A program made the translations under genes and the position numbers. 64,000 nucleotides of DNA from positions 5,062-69,061 of the forward strand of contig JBBQRS010000009.1 in NCBI GenBank assembly GCA_038214535.1. The letters are read 5' to 3'. Below the pieces are notes generated by a model. That model was not told the origin of the DNA and searched no databases. It worked only from the letters and a program-made list of their open reading frames with translations. This document shows, one piece after another, positions 1 through 8,944 of this stretch. This DNA is from JBBQRS01 sp038214535. GTDB taxonomy: Bacteria; Chloroflexota; Anaerolineae; CG2-30-64-16. Positions within the stretch are counted from its first letter, which is position 1. Every line of letters starts with the position of its first letter.

Positions 1-1188
1 GCGTGGTTCGGCCCCGCAGAGGGCGGCGTCTTCCAGTTTCTCGCTGTTTTTGTCGCCCGACTTGGCGCTTCACCGACCATTGTCAGTATGTTGACGGCGG
101 GGCCGGCCCTCGTCAATATTTTCGTGGGGATCCCCGGCGGCGCGTACGCGGAACGCCGCGCCGATCAGGTGCGGCTCGTGGTGTGGGCGGGCTTCTTCGC
201 GCGGTTGAGTTACCTGCTGATCGCTCTGCTGCCCTTCTTCTTGCCCCCTGATAAGATCGCCATCGGCATTGTGATCCTCTGGTCGTTGACGGCGATCCCG
301 AACGCGGCCCACGTGCCGGCCTGGACCTCGATGATGCAGCGCGCCGTCTCGGCCAAGCGCCGCCCCAAGCTCAACGGGACGCGCTGGGGGCTGATGAGCC
401 TCATCTCCGGGATTTCGCTGACCATCTACGGGTTCATGCTCGACCGCATGGCTTTCCCCATCGGTTATCAAATCATCTTCATGATCTCGTTCCTGGCCGC
501 GCTGATGAACCTGTATTATTTCAGCAAAGTCGTGATCCCGCCCTTTGTGTCGGGGCGCGAAGCGGGTCAGGGCCAGGGTTCCATCTTTGCCGAGATCCCC
601 GAGCTCTTTAGGTCTTATGTCTCAACCCCGCGTTTTGTGCGGTTTCTGATTGCCAGCGGCGCGTTCCGGCTGGCGCTGGCGATGCCGGTCGGCCTATTCA
701 GTATCTATTGGGTGAATGACCTTCAAGCCACCGACGGGTGGATCGGTCTGCGCGGCACGGTGGGGGCGTTTGCGCTGGTGATCGGTTATTTCTTCTGGGG
801 GCGCACCGCGAATCGCATCGGTCATCGGCGGATGTTGCTGATCTGCGGGGTCGGACAGGCGTGCTACCCGGTTCTCACGGCGTTGGCCCCAAATGAATAC
901 TGGTTGTTGCCCGCCGCGTTCGTCTCAGGGATCACCGCGGGCGGGATTGATCTGGGCCTGTTCGACATGCTGCTCGCCGCGTGCCCTGAAGGCCGCCAGC
1001 CGACCTTCGCCGCCGGCTCCGCGGTCTTCACCAGCATGGCCGTGACCGTTGGCCCGCTGCTTGGGGCGGCGATGGCGCAATCAGCAAGCACGCGGACGGC
1101 ATTGTTCATCATTGGCGGGTTACAGGCGATCGCGACGCTGGGGTTCCTCCTCCTGCCGAGTCGTGAACAGGAAAACCACGAGTTATGA
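1..1188 (+). CDS. MFS transporter, 5'-truncated by window edge
   Basis: Major facilitator superfamily permease missing its N-terminus. The frame is open to the first base, and the residues before the first in-window Met (position 88) already form a helix (LGASPTIVSMLTAGPALV), so the true start lies upstream. About ten further hydrophobic segments follow. A basic cytoplasmic loop near the first helices (GGAYAERRADQVR) resembles the MFS loop 2-3 signature, and a second one (GRTANRIGHRRMLLI) sits in the equivalent place of the second half. This agrees with a duplicated six-plus-six helix fold. The substrate cannot be read from the sequence. It ends 96 bases before ftsK, which has its own promoter, so the two are probably separate units. 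Confidence 0.85.
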   Translation, partial: AWFGPAEGGVFQFLAVFVARLGASPTIVSMLTAGPALVNIFVGIPGGAYAERRADQVRLVVWAGFFARLSYLLIALLPFFLPPDKIAIGIVILWSLTAIPNAAHVPAWTSMMQRAVSAKRRPKLNGTRWGLMSLISGISLTIYGFMLDRMAFPIGYQIIFMISFLAALMNLYYFSKVVIPPFVSGREAGQGQGSIFAEIPELFRSYVSTPRFVRFLIASGAFRLALAMPVGLFSIYWVNDLQATDGWIGLRGTVGAFALVIGYFFWGRTANRIGHRRMLLICGVGQACYPVLTALAPNEYWLLPAAFVSGITAGGIDLGLFDMLLAACPEGRQPTFAAGSAVFTSMAVTVGPLLGAAMAQSASTRTALFIIGGLQAIATLGFLLLPSREQENHEL

Positions 1189-1199
1189 CGGGCGGAGCG

Positions 1200-1229
1200 T
1201 TGATATTTCGGCGCGCTTTGGTGTATAAT
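1200..1229 (+). promoter_or_regulatory. Predicted sigma70-type promoter of ftsK
   Basis: TTGATA at 1200-1205 and TATAAT at 1224-1229 are separated by 18 bases, about 55 bases before the ftsK start. This is a by-eye consensus match. Confidence 0.5.
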
Positions 1230-1284
1230 CGGTGTAACATAGAACATTTGCACGGATTGCATACGCAGTACCGGGAACAGAGAG

Positions 1285-3711
1285 ATGGCGAGACGACGGG
1301 CTAAACCCAAACCAAAAACCGGCCCTAACCTGGAGCAGTTGTTCCGTGGGGAGATCATCGGCGGCATCCTGGTGGTGCTGGCGATCCTCCTCATGCTGAG
1401 CCTGCTCTCGTCGAACCGCGGGGAGTTTACGGGCGCGGTGGTTAACGGGCTGCGCGATCTGTTCGGCGTGGGCGTCTGGCTGGCGCCGCTGATCCTGGGG
1501 TTTGTCGGTGCATGGCTGGCGCTGCGCCACATCGCCGCCGACGATCCGATCTGGACGCGCCGGTTGATCGGCGTGTTCGCGCTTTTTCTCGTCGTCGAGA
1601 GCGTACTGCACATCCTGCTGCGCGACCGTTCGCTGCCCCCTGCCCCTTCCGGCGAGGCGGGCGGCGTGGTTGGTTCGCTGCTGGGGCAGGGCCTCGAAGA
1701 CGCGCTGGGGCTGCCCGTGACCCTGACGCTGCTCTTCTTGCTGGCAGTTGGGATTTTAATCCTGATCGCCGGTTGGACCTCGGCCCAGATGGGGCAGACG
1801 CTGGCAGATAGCTGGGACGGCCTCAGGGGCGCGTTCAAAGGCCCCGACGGCAAGAACATCAATCCGCCGCTGCCGCTGGGTGAACCATCGCCGCTGAAAG
1901 AGTGGTGGCGGCAATTGACGGCCGGCCGCGCCGCATCGTCCAAACCGTCGGAGGTCTTCCAACCATCTCCGCCGATTGCCATTAACCCGGCGCAATCTGC
2001 CAAAGCACAAACGCCGCCTTCGCCGCGCCCTTCGCTCTTTGCCCGCCCGACTACGCCTGCGACGGCTTCGCCGGCTGCGACCCGGACGCCGTCCGTAGAA
2101 ACCCAGCCGCGCATCGTGGGTGGGCGCGGGCAGACGTGGCGGCTGCCGGTGCTGGCGGAGATGCTCGAAGAAAGCTCGGAGGTGGATATCCAGAGCGATG
2201 ACCTGCGGCGTCGGGCGCAGATCATCGAAACCACGCTGGAAGGCTTCGGCGTGCCGGTGCAGGTGGTCGAGGCGAACCAGGGGCCTGCCGTCACGCAGTT
2301 TGGGTTGCGCCCCGGCATCATCATACGCAAAGATCGCAAGGGCGAAGAAAAGCGCATCAAAGTCCGCGTCTCGCAGATTCAACAACTCTCCAACGATCTG
2401 TCGTTGGCGCTGGCGGCCTCACCGATCCGTATCGAGGCCCCCGTGCCCGGCCGCGACATTGTCGGGGTCGAGGTGCCCAACGTCCAGACGGCGCTCGTCG
2501 CCTTGCGCGGCGTGATGGAGTCGGACGAATTTCGCGGGGCGCGTGGCCCGCTCACGATTGGGCTGGGGCGCGACGTTTCCGGCGCGCCCGCCGTCACCGA
2601 TATGACCAAGATGCCGCACCTGCTCATTGCCGGGGCGACGGGATCGGGCAAGTCGGTGTGCGTCAACGCCATCATCACGGCGCTGTTGATGACGCATACG
2701 CCCGATACGTTGCGGTTCCTGATGATTGACCCGAAACGTGTGGAGTTGACCGTCTACAACGGCATCCCGCACCTGATTGCCCCTGTGGTGGTGGACGTGG
2801 AGCGCGCCGTGCCCGTGTTGCTGTGGGCGACGCGTGAGATGGAGCGTCGTTATAAGCTGTTTTCAAAGGCCGGGGCGCGCAACATCGAATCCTACAATGA
2901 AAAACTCGTGGCGAGCGGCGAACCGAGCCTGCCCTACATCGTCGTGATGATTGATGAGCTGGCCGACCTGATGCTCTCTGCGCCCGATGAGGTGGAGCGC
3001 CACGTTTGCCGGCTGGCGCAGATGGCGCGCGCCACGGGCATCCATCTGGTCATCGCCACGCAGCGCCCCAGCGTTGACGTGGTCACCGGTCTCATCAAGG
3101 CCAACTTCCCGGCGCGCATCGCCTTTGCCGTGACCTCGCAGATTGATAGCCGCGTGATCCTGGATACGCCCGGCGCGGAACAACTACTGGGCCGCGGTGA
3201 CATGCTCTTCATGGCCCCGGACAGCAGCAAGCTCCATCGCCTGCAAGGCTGCTGGGTCTCGGATCGCGAGACGCAACACCTGGTGCGCTATTGGCGCGGC
3301 GCGCGGGCCTTTGTTGAGGACGGCGCGCCCGACGGGTTGCCGGTGGATGCGCTGGGCGCAACGCAGGCTGGGACGAGTGATGGGGCCGCGACCGGCGAGC
3401 TCGAGCCGCCGTGGTTGCCTGGGCAGGAAGCGCTGCAACAGCCGCTCTGGACCGATATGGCCGGGGTGGAAGCCAGCCTGTCGGGTAAGGATGACATGTA
3501 TAACCAGGCGGTCGAAGAGGTGCGCAAAGCCGGGCGCGCCAGCGTGTCGCTGCTCCAGCGCCGACTGCGGATCGGTTATAGCCGGGCTTCGCGGCTGATC
3601 GAGGAGTTGGAGGCCGACGGCATCGTCGGGCCGGATCAGGGCGGCAGCCGCGGCCGCGAGGTGTTGCCGGATCAGGGCGAGGGTTCCGCGGCTGCGAGCT
3701 ACGATGGGTGA
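1285..3711 (+). CDS. ftsK: DNA translocase FtsK/SpoIIIE
   Basis: Septum-located DNA pump of 808 aa that moves chromosomal DNA during division and sporulation-type segregation. The N-terminus has four hydrophobic segments (roughly residues 32-52, 63-86, 100-112, 150-168). A Pro/Ala-rich linker follows to about 280, then the motor domain. The Walker A motif GATGSGKS lies near residue 450 and the Walker B region VVMIDELADLM near 553. ATQRPSVDVVTGLIKANFP is the conserved RecA-fold stretch of the family. The C-terminal ~65 residues (GYSRASRLIEELEADGIVG) form the winged-helix gamma domain that reads chromosome polarity sequences. Its 3' end overlaps the next gene by eight bases. This is the full-length housekeeping copy; a second, soluble FtsK-like gene lies at 31989. 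Confidence 0.97.
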   Translation: MARRRAKPKPKTGPNLEQLFRGEIIGGILVVLAILLMLSLLSSNRGEFTGAVVNGLRDLFGVGVWLAPLILGFVGAWLALRHIAADDPIWTRRLIGVFALFLVVESVLHILLRDRSLPPAPSGEAGGVVGSLLGQGLEDALGLPVTLTLLFLLAVGILILIAGWTSAQMGQTLADSWDGLRGAFKGPDGKNINPPLPLGEPSPLKEWWRQLTAGRAASSKPSEVFQPSPPIAINPAQSAKAQTPPSPRPSLFARPTTPATASPAATRTPSVETQPRIVGGRGQTWRLPVLAEMLEESSEVDIQSDDLRRRAQIIETTLEGFGVPVQVVEANQGPAVTQFGLRPGIIIRKDRKGEEKRIKVRVSQIQQLSNDLSLALAASPIRIEAPVPGRDIVGVEVPNVQTALVALRGVMESDEFRGARGPLTIGLGRDVSGAPAVTDMTKMPHLLIAGATGSGKSVCVNAIITALLMTHTPDTLRFLMIDPKRVELTVYNGIPHLIAPVVVDVERAVPVLLWATREMERRYKLFSKAGARNIESYNEKLVASGEPSLPYIVVMIDELADLMLSAPDEVERHVCRLAQMARATGIHLVIATQRPSVDVVTGLIKANFPARIAFAVTSQIDSRVILDTPGAEQLLGRGDMLFMAPDSSKLHRLQGCWVSDRETQHLVRYWRGARAFVEDGAPDGLPVDALGATQAGTSDGAATGELEPPWLPGQEALQQPLWTDMAGVEASLSGKDDMYNQAVEEVRKAGRASVSLLQRRLRIGYSRASRLIEELEADGIVGPDQGGSRGREVLPDQGEGSAAASYDG

Positions 3712-5212
3712 GGGTGTCGCGCTGAGGCGGGTCTTGCTGCTCGCCATTCTTGCCATCTATGTGTTGTTGGGAACGCTCTACGCCGTCAACACCCCCGACT
3801 GGCAGGCCCCCGACGAACCGGCGCACTACAATTACATCCGCACCTTGGTCACAACAGGCCGCTTCCCCGTGCTCCAACCGGGCGACTATCCCGCCGACTA
3901 TCTGGATGAGATCAAGCGCCTGGGGTTCCCGGCCGAGATGAGCATTGATCCGATTCGCTACGAGTTCCACCAACCGCCGCTATATTACATACTGGCAGCT
4001 CCATTTTATATCCTGGGCAACGGCGCGCTGTTGCCCATCCGCTTGTTTTCGGTGTTCCTGGGTGTGGGTATCGTGTGGGCCGCCTACGCGGTGGCGCGCC
4101 TGATTGTTCCACGTGAGCCTGCTATTGCGCTCGGTACGGCGGCGCTGATCGCGTTTTTGCCGCAACATCTCGCGACGGTCTCACAGGTGGGCAATGACGT
4201 GCTGGCGGAACTGCTGGTGGGGCTGGTGTTGCTGATATTGCTCATCTGGTTGCGCCCGCCGGTGGGGCAGATGCGCGCGTCGGGTGGGTGGCCGCTGTTC
4301 GGCCTGGGGCTGCTGCTGGGGCTGATCCTCATCACCAAGACGACGGCGTACATTGCCGTGCCTCTGGTATTCGGCGTGATGTTGTGGCGCTGGCTGGCCG
4401 AGCGGGCGTCGCTGCGCCGCGTCGCGTCCGACACGGTTGCCGTCTGGGTCCCGGCTATACTGATCGCGCTGCCGTGGTATGCCCGCAATCTCGCAATTTA
4501 CGGCTGGCCGGACGCGCTGGGGTTGCTGCGGCATGATGCGGTGGTCGTGGGGCAACTGCGTACCGAGGAGTTCCTGGCCCAGAACGGTGCAGGTGTATAC
4601 GTCGAGCGGTTGGGCGAGTTCACGTTCAAGAGCTTCTGGGGCGTCTTCGGCTGGCTGGGCATCTTCATGGATAGCCGCGTGTATTTTGTTTTGACGCTGC
4701 TCACGGTGTTGGCCGTGGCCGGGCTGTTCTTCCGGTGGCTGGTGTGGCCGCGCCGCCAACGTGCAGGAGCCGCGAAGCGCGCCGCCTATGCCCCGGTGCT
4801 GCGTGTGCCCTGGAAGGGCGCGCAGATCGTCGCCGCGCCGATGCTTTTCACCGTGATGGCGTATGGTTGGTATAACATCCAGTTCGTCCAGCACCAGGGG
4901 CGCTATCTGTTCACGGCGCTCATCCCCATCGCCATCGGGTTCTGCCTGGGGTGGGATGAAGCCGTGACGCCGCGCAGCGCGCGCTTCCTCGCGGCGGGGC
5001 TGGTATTATTGGGCCTCGTCATGGCCGGGGCGACGCTGTGGCTGGGACAGGGGTTGCCCAAATGGCCGCTCGCGCTGACGGGGGCGGCCGCGGTTGCGTT
5101 GGCGCTGGCGTCCATCCTGCCCGCGCGCTTCCGCTATCTGAGTTACGCGGCCCCCTTCTTGCTCTTGCCGATCATCGCAATTTACGCTGTCTGGGGGCCG
5201 ATCACGCCCTGA
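3704..5212 (+). CDS. DUF2142-type GT-C membrane glycosyltransferase-like protein
   Basis: Polytopic membrane protein of 502 aa with about eleven hydrophobic segments. After the first helix comes an exoplasmic loop with the acidic motif APDEPAHYNYI. This is the position where GT-C glycosyltransferases, including DUF2142 and GT39 relatives, carry their catalytic Asp/Glu. A late HQGRYLFTALIP segment also fits DUF2142. GT-C enzymes transfer sugars from polyprenyl-phosphate donors on the outer face of the membrane; acceptor and donor here are unknown. The start at 3704 overlaps the end of ftsK by eight bases, so translational coupling is likely. The biochemical assignment is inferred from fold type only. 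Confidence 0.75.
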   Translation: MGEGVALRRVLLLAILAIYVLLGTLYAVNTPDWQAPDEPAHYNYIRTLVTTGRFPVLQPGDYPADYLDEIKRLGFPAEMSIDPIRYEFHQPPLYYILAAPFYILGNGALLPIRLFSVFLGVGIVWAAYAVARLIVPREPAIALGTAALIAFLPQHLATVSQVGNDVLAELLVGLVLLILLIWLRPPVGQMRASGGWPLFGLGLLLGLILITKTTAYIAVPLVFGVMLWRWLAERASLRRVASDTVAVWVPAILIALPWYARNLAIYGWPDALGLLRHDAVVVGQLRTEEFLAQNGAGVYVERLGEFTFKSFWGVFGWLGIFMDSRVYFVLTLLTVLAVAGLFFRWLVWPRRQRAGAAKRAAYAPVLRVPWKGAQIVAAPMLFTVMAYGWYNIQFVQHQGRYLFTALIPIAIGFCLGWDEAVTPRSARFLAAGLVLLGLVMAGATLWLGQGLPKWPLALTGAAAVALALASILPARFRYLSYAAPFLLLPIIAIYAVWGPITP

Positions 5213-5226
5213 GGATGAGGAGTGTT

Positions 5227-6165
5227 ATGGATTTCGTTCAATTCGCCCGCGCCGTCCAGGATAACGTCGGCAAAGTCATCATCGGCAAGGAAGAGGCGAC
5301 CGAGTTGTTGCTGGTCGCCCTGCTGGTGGAGGGCCACGCGTTATTGGAAGACGTGCCCGGCATCGGCAAGACCACGCTGGCGAAAGCGCTGGCGCGCAGC
5401 ATTGACCTGAGCTTCGCGCGCATCCAGTTCACGCCCGACCTGCTGCCCGGCGACGTGACCGGCATCAGTTTCTACAACCAGAAGCAGCAGGAGTTCGAGT
5501 TCCGGCCCGGCCCCGCCTTCAGCCAGGTCCTGCTGGCCGACGAGATCAACCGGGCGACGCCTCGCACGCAGTCGGCGCTGTTGGAGGCGATGCAGGAGCA
5601 ACAGGCGACGGTGGACGGGGAGACCTATACCTTGCCCCGCCCGTTCCTCGTGCTGGCAACGCAGAACCCCATCGAGTTGGAGGGCACGTTCCCACTGCCC
5701 GAAGCCCAGGTGGATCGCTTTCTCGTGCAGATTAAGCTGGGCTATCCCTCGGAGCAGGACGAAGAAGAAATCCTGTTGCGCTATCAGCGGGACGATCCGC
5801 TATTGGCGCTCCAACCCGTGGCGACCGTCGCCGATGTGACGACGCTTCAGCAACAGGTGCGCGAAATTCACGTGAGCGACGACGTGCGGCGTTATGTGAC
5901 GCAGGTGACGCGTGCCACGCGCGAGCATCCATCGGTAGACCTGGGCGTCTCGCCGCGCGGCACGCTCGCGCTGTTCAAGGCGAGCCAGGCATTGGCTGCC
6001 CTGCGCGGGCGTGATTTCGTGATCCCCAGCGACGTGCAGGCCTTGTGTGAGCCGGTGCTGACCCATCGCGTCCACATCAGCCCGCAGGTGCGGCTGCGCG
6101 GCCGCACGCCCGCGCAGGTGATTGCCGAAGTCACCCAGACCGTGCCGGTTCCGGTGACGGAGTAG
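5227..6165 (+). CDS. MoxR-family AAA+ ATPase
   Basis: Chaperone-like AAA+ ATPase of 312 aa that usually acts with DUF58 proteins to mature or activate partner complexes. It has a Walker A motif GIGKTTLAKALA near residue 44, a Walker B stretch LLADEINRA near 101, and the MoxR hallmark TQNPIELEGTFPLPEAQ with QVDRFL. A C-terminal lid domain follows. The ATG at 5227 is preceded by AGGAG at 5218-5222. An in-frame ATG at 5215 is possible but would overlap that site. Four bases separate it from the DUF58 gene, and the order MoxR-DUF58-DUF4129 is a well-known conserved arrangement. The client of this set is not identified. Confidence 0.93.
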   Translation: MDFVQFARAVQDNVGKVIIGKEEATELLLVALLVEGHALLEDVPGIGKTTLAKALARSIDLSFARIQFTPDLLPGDVTGISFYNQKQQEFEFRPGPAFSQVLLADEINRATPRTQSALLEAMQEQQATVDGETYTLPRPFLVLATQNPIELEGTFPLPEAQVDRFLVQIKLGYPSEQDEEEILLRYQRDDPLLALQPVATVADVTTLQQQVREIHVSDDVRRYVTQVTRATREHPSVDLGVSPRGTLALFKASQALAALRGRDFVIPSDVQALCEPVLTHRVHISPQVRLRGRTPAQVIAEVTQTVPVPVTE

Positions 6166-6168
6166 CGG

Positions 6169-7542
6169 GTGGCTGCGATGGAACCGGGCGCGCCTCCGAT
6201 TGACGGCCCGACCCGCGCGGCTGCGCCGCCGGGCGGAAGTTCCGACGGCAAGGCAGGCACGCCGCGCGGCAAGCGCTATATTGATGAGACCAAAGATACC
6301 CAGTTCACCAGCGCATGGCTCGTCCTGGGGTTGATCCTGACGGTCGCCGGGTTCTTGCTGAACAGCCGCTTCTTGCTCGCCGTGGCGCTCAGCCTGTTCG
6401 TCATTAGCGTGGCCGCGTGGGCATGGAATTACTTTGCGCTCACCGGTGTGGAATATACGCGCAAGTTCGGTGAGACGCGCGCATTTCAGGGCGAGACGGT
6501 CGAGCTGATGCTGGAGGTGCGCAACCGTAAGCTGCTGCCCGTCAGTTGGGTGCAGGTCATTGACGTTTTCCCCGCCGCGCTGACGGTCAACGAGCGGCAG
6601 GTTGTCACGAACCAGTCTACCAATCAGGGCGAGTTCACCAGTTTCTGGAGCCTGGGCGCGTTCGGGCGCGTCACCCGGCGGTTCGAGGTCGCTTGCACCC
6701 GCCGCGGGTACCACGCCTACGGCCCCGCATCCATCTCTACCGGCGACGCGTTCGGGATGTTCAGTTCCAGCGGCACGCTGACGGGCAGCCAGCGCCTGAT
6801 CGTCTACCCGCGCATCTATGCCGCCGCAGAACTGGGCTTACCGGCAAAGAACCCGTTTGGCGAGCGTCTCGCCGTCTCTCCGCTCATTGAAGACCCCCTG
6901 CGCACCGCGGGCATCCGCGACTGGCAGCCCGGTGATGGGGTGCAGCGCGTGCATTGGAAGGCCACGGCGCGCCACCAGGCGTTGTTGAGCCGGCTTTATG
7001 AGGCCAGCCAGGAGTCGCAGGTGATGATCTTCCTGAACGTGGCGACCATGGAGCGGCACTGGCTGGGGCATTACCCCGAACTGATGGAGTTGGCGATCAG
7101 CGTGGCCGGCAGCCTGGCCGTGATGTCCGCCGAAATGCGCCTGCCGGTGGGGTTGATCGCGAACGGCTTCCTGCCCGGCAGCGACCAGCCGTTGCGTCTG
7201 TTGCCCGGCCGCAGCCCCGAGCAGATCGTACACATCATGGAACTGCTGGCGGCGGTCACGGCGTTTGCTACCGAGCCGATCGAAGGCCTGTTGCTGCGCG
7301 AGGCGCGGCGGCTGCCGTGGGGCGCGACGATCCTGGTGGTCACGGGGATTGCTCACGAGGGCCTGCTGGCGAGCCTGGCCGAACTGCTGCACGCGGGACG
7401 CAAGGTGGTGCTCTTCACGCTGGCCGAGAGTCCGCCGGAGGGACAGATCCCCGGTTTGGTGGTGTATCACATGCCGCAACTGTTGGATGATCTTGTGGCG
7501 CCCGATCTGGTGGCCGAAGGCGGGAATCATGCTGCTCGCTGA
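6169..7542 (+). CDS. DUF58 domain protein, MoxR partner
   Basis: Membrane protein of 457 aa starting with GTG at 6169. A hydrophilic, Pro/Gly-rich N-terminus precedes two adjacent hydrophobic helices (about residues 45-90). A beta-rich section with von Willebrand-like character follows. The family signature GIRDWQPGDGVQRVHWKATA lies near residue 247 and gives the DUF58 call. DUF58 proteins are thought to be scaffolds acted on by the adjacent MoxR ATPase. The last 14 bases overlap the next gene. No catalytic residues are recognisable and a structural or assembly role is inferred. Confidence 0.92.
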   Translation: MAAMEPGAPPIDGPTRAAAPPGGSSDGKAGTPRGKRYIDETKDTQFTSAWLVLGLILTVAGFLLNSRFLLAVALSLFVISVAAWAWNYFALTGVEYTRKFGETRAFQGETVELMLEVRNRKLLPVSWVQVIDVFPAALTVNERQVVTNQSTNQGEFTSFWSLGAFGRVTRRFEVACTRRGYHAYGPASISTGDAFGMFSSSGTLTGSQRLIVYPRIYAAAELGLPAKNPFGERLAVSPLIEDPLRTAGIRDWQPGDGVQRVHWKATARHQALLSRLYEASQESQVMIFLNVATMERHWLGHYPELMELAISVAGSLAVMSAEMRLPVGLIANGFLPGSDQPLRLLPGRSPEQIVHIMELLAAVTAFATEPIEGLLLREARRLPWGATILVVTGIAHEGLLASLAELLHAGRKVVLFTLAESPPEGQIPGLVVYHMPQLLDDLVAPDLVAEGGNHAAR

Positions 7543-8944
7543 TCGCCGCCGCACGTTGATTTTCCTGTGTATGGCGGGCATGGAGGCGGCCTGGATCACC
7601 CCGTTCGTGCTGTTGATGTTTCGCCCCACGCCGTCAACACCGGTGGCGTATGGCGTCGTCCTGGCCGGGCTGCTCGCGTGGATCCTCATCCTGGAACTGT
7701 TGGGCCGTTCCGAGGTTCCCTCGCCGCTGTACGAGGTCGTCGCCTTTGGCGTGATGTTGCTGGCGGGGTTGGTCATGGTGCGCGTCTTACTCTATCGGCA
7801 GTGGCCGCTGAGCGACTTCGGCTGGCTGCCGCAGACGGTGCGGGACATCGCACGCTCCGCGGGCGGAAAGCCGCCCGCGGTAGCGATCTTCATCACGAAC
7901 CTATTCCTGTGGCACCGCGCGACGACAGCCACGGGCCGGGAGATCAGCTTCTTCAACGTGGGCATGAGCTTCCGCCGCGGGTTGTTGTTGTTGATCGCCG
8001 GGGCGGGGCTATATGGCTATTTTAGGGGCGGCGCGCCGTTGTTGCTGCTCTGGTTGTTCCTGGGTTTCGGGCTATCGGCGGTCGCGCTGGCCCGCATTGA
8101 CGAGAAGGCGCGCCCCGTTCAGAGCGCGGGGGTTCCGCTGCCGCCGCGCCGCATGGCGCAACTCGTGCTCGCGATCACGGCGACTGTGGCGAGCGCCGCG
8201 CTGGTGTCGCGTGCGTTCACACAGAGCACGCTTGTCGCCCTGTTGCAACAACTCGCGCCCGTGTGGCGGTTGATCGAGCCGGTCCTGGCCGGCCTGGTTG
8301 CTCTGATTGTGCGTCTGCTGGACCCACTCTTTCGTCTCCTGGACGGCATCCTGAGTTCGCTGCTGGCCGGGGCCGCCATGCCTACCCTGACCGAATACGG
8401 GCCGTCAACTGCGCCGGATGGTCAGGACGCATTGACGCGGGAACTGCCCTACTGGTTGACGGACCTGCTGCCGCGCATCCTGACGGTTGCTGTGCTGGTG
8501 ATTGCCGTCGTGGCGATTGTGACCTTCCTGCTGTTGTGGCTCGAACGCTCGCGGGGTCGCAGGGTGGATCGGCAAGAGGCAGAAGAGGAAACGACGGAGC
8601 CGTGGACGCCGGGCGCAGGTCTTTTGGGCTATCTGAAGAACGTCGCTTCGCTGGCCTCACGGCGCGGCGTGAACCGACAGTTACTGGCGGCGGCTTCCGT
8701 GGAGAACATCTACGCCAACGTGTGCCGGTTGGCGCGGCGTCGGGGCTATGGGCGGTTGCCTGCACAGCCGCCGGATGATTATATCGCGGTGCTGGTGCGT
8801 GCGTTTGGGGGGCACGAGGAGGCGCTGAACCGCATCACGACCGCATATATGCGCGTGCACTACGGCGATCACCCCGTCTCGCGCGCCGAACTGGACGCAA
8901 TTCGTGCGGACTATCAGGCGTTGCGCGCAAGCCAGGCTACGTGA
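7529..8944 (+). CDS. DUF4129 domain membrane protein
   Basis: Integral membrane protein of 471 aa beginning with ATG at 7529, inside the end of the DUF58 gene. Around eight hydrophobic stretches occupy residues 8 to ~340. A helix at ~315-340 is followed by a cytoplasmic tail carrying the DUF4129 motif (IYANVCRLARRRGYGRLP, then PPDDYIAVLV). In many bacteria DUF4129 is the tail of a transglutaminase-like protein next to MoxR and DUF58. Here no Cys-His-Asp transglutaminase core is seen, so this is a DUF4129-only variant. It converges on queA with an eight-base overlap. Confidence 0.8.
   Translation: MLLADRRRTLIFLCMAGMEAAWITPFVLLMFRPTPSTPVAYGVVLAGLLAWILILELLGRSEVPSPLYEVVAFGVMLLAGLVMVRVLLYRQWPLSDFGWLPQTVRDIARSAGGKPPAVAIFITNLFLWHRATTATGREISFFNVGMSFRRGLLLLIAGAGLYGYFRGGAPLLLLWLFLGFGLSAVALARIDEKARPVQSAGVPLPPRRMAQLVLAITATVASAALVSRAFTQSTLVALLQQLAPVWRLIEPVLAGLVALIVRLLDPLFRLLDGILSSLLAGAAMPTLTEYGPSTAPDGQDALTRELPYWLTDLLPRILTVAVLVIAVVAIVTFLLLWLERSRGRRVDRQEAEEETTEPWTPGAGLLGYLKNVASLASRRGVNRQLLAAASVENIYANVCRLARRRGYGRLPAQPPDDYIAVLVRAFGGHEEALNRITTAYMRVHYGDHPVSRAELDAIRADYQALRASQAT

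Noticed and set aside
864..2360. Minus-strand open frame of 498 codons
   Set aside because: Antisense to the MFS gene and ftsK; Ser/Arg/Pro-rich with no recognisable domain.
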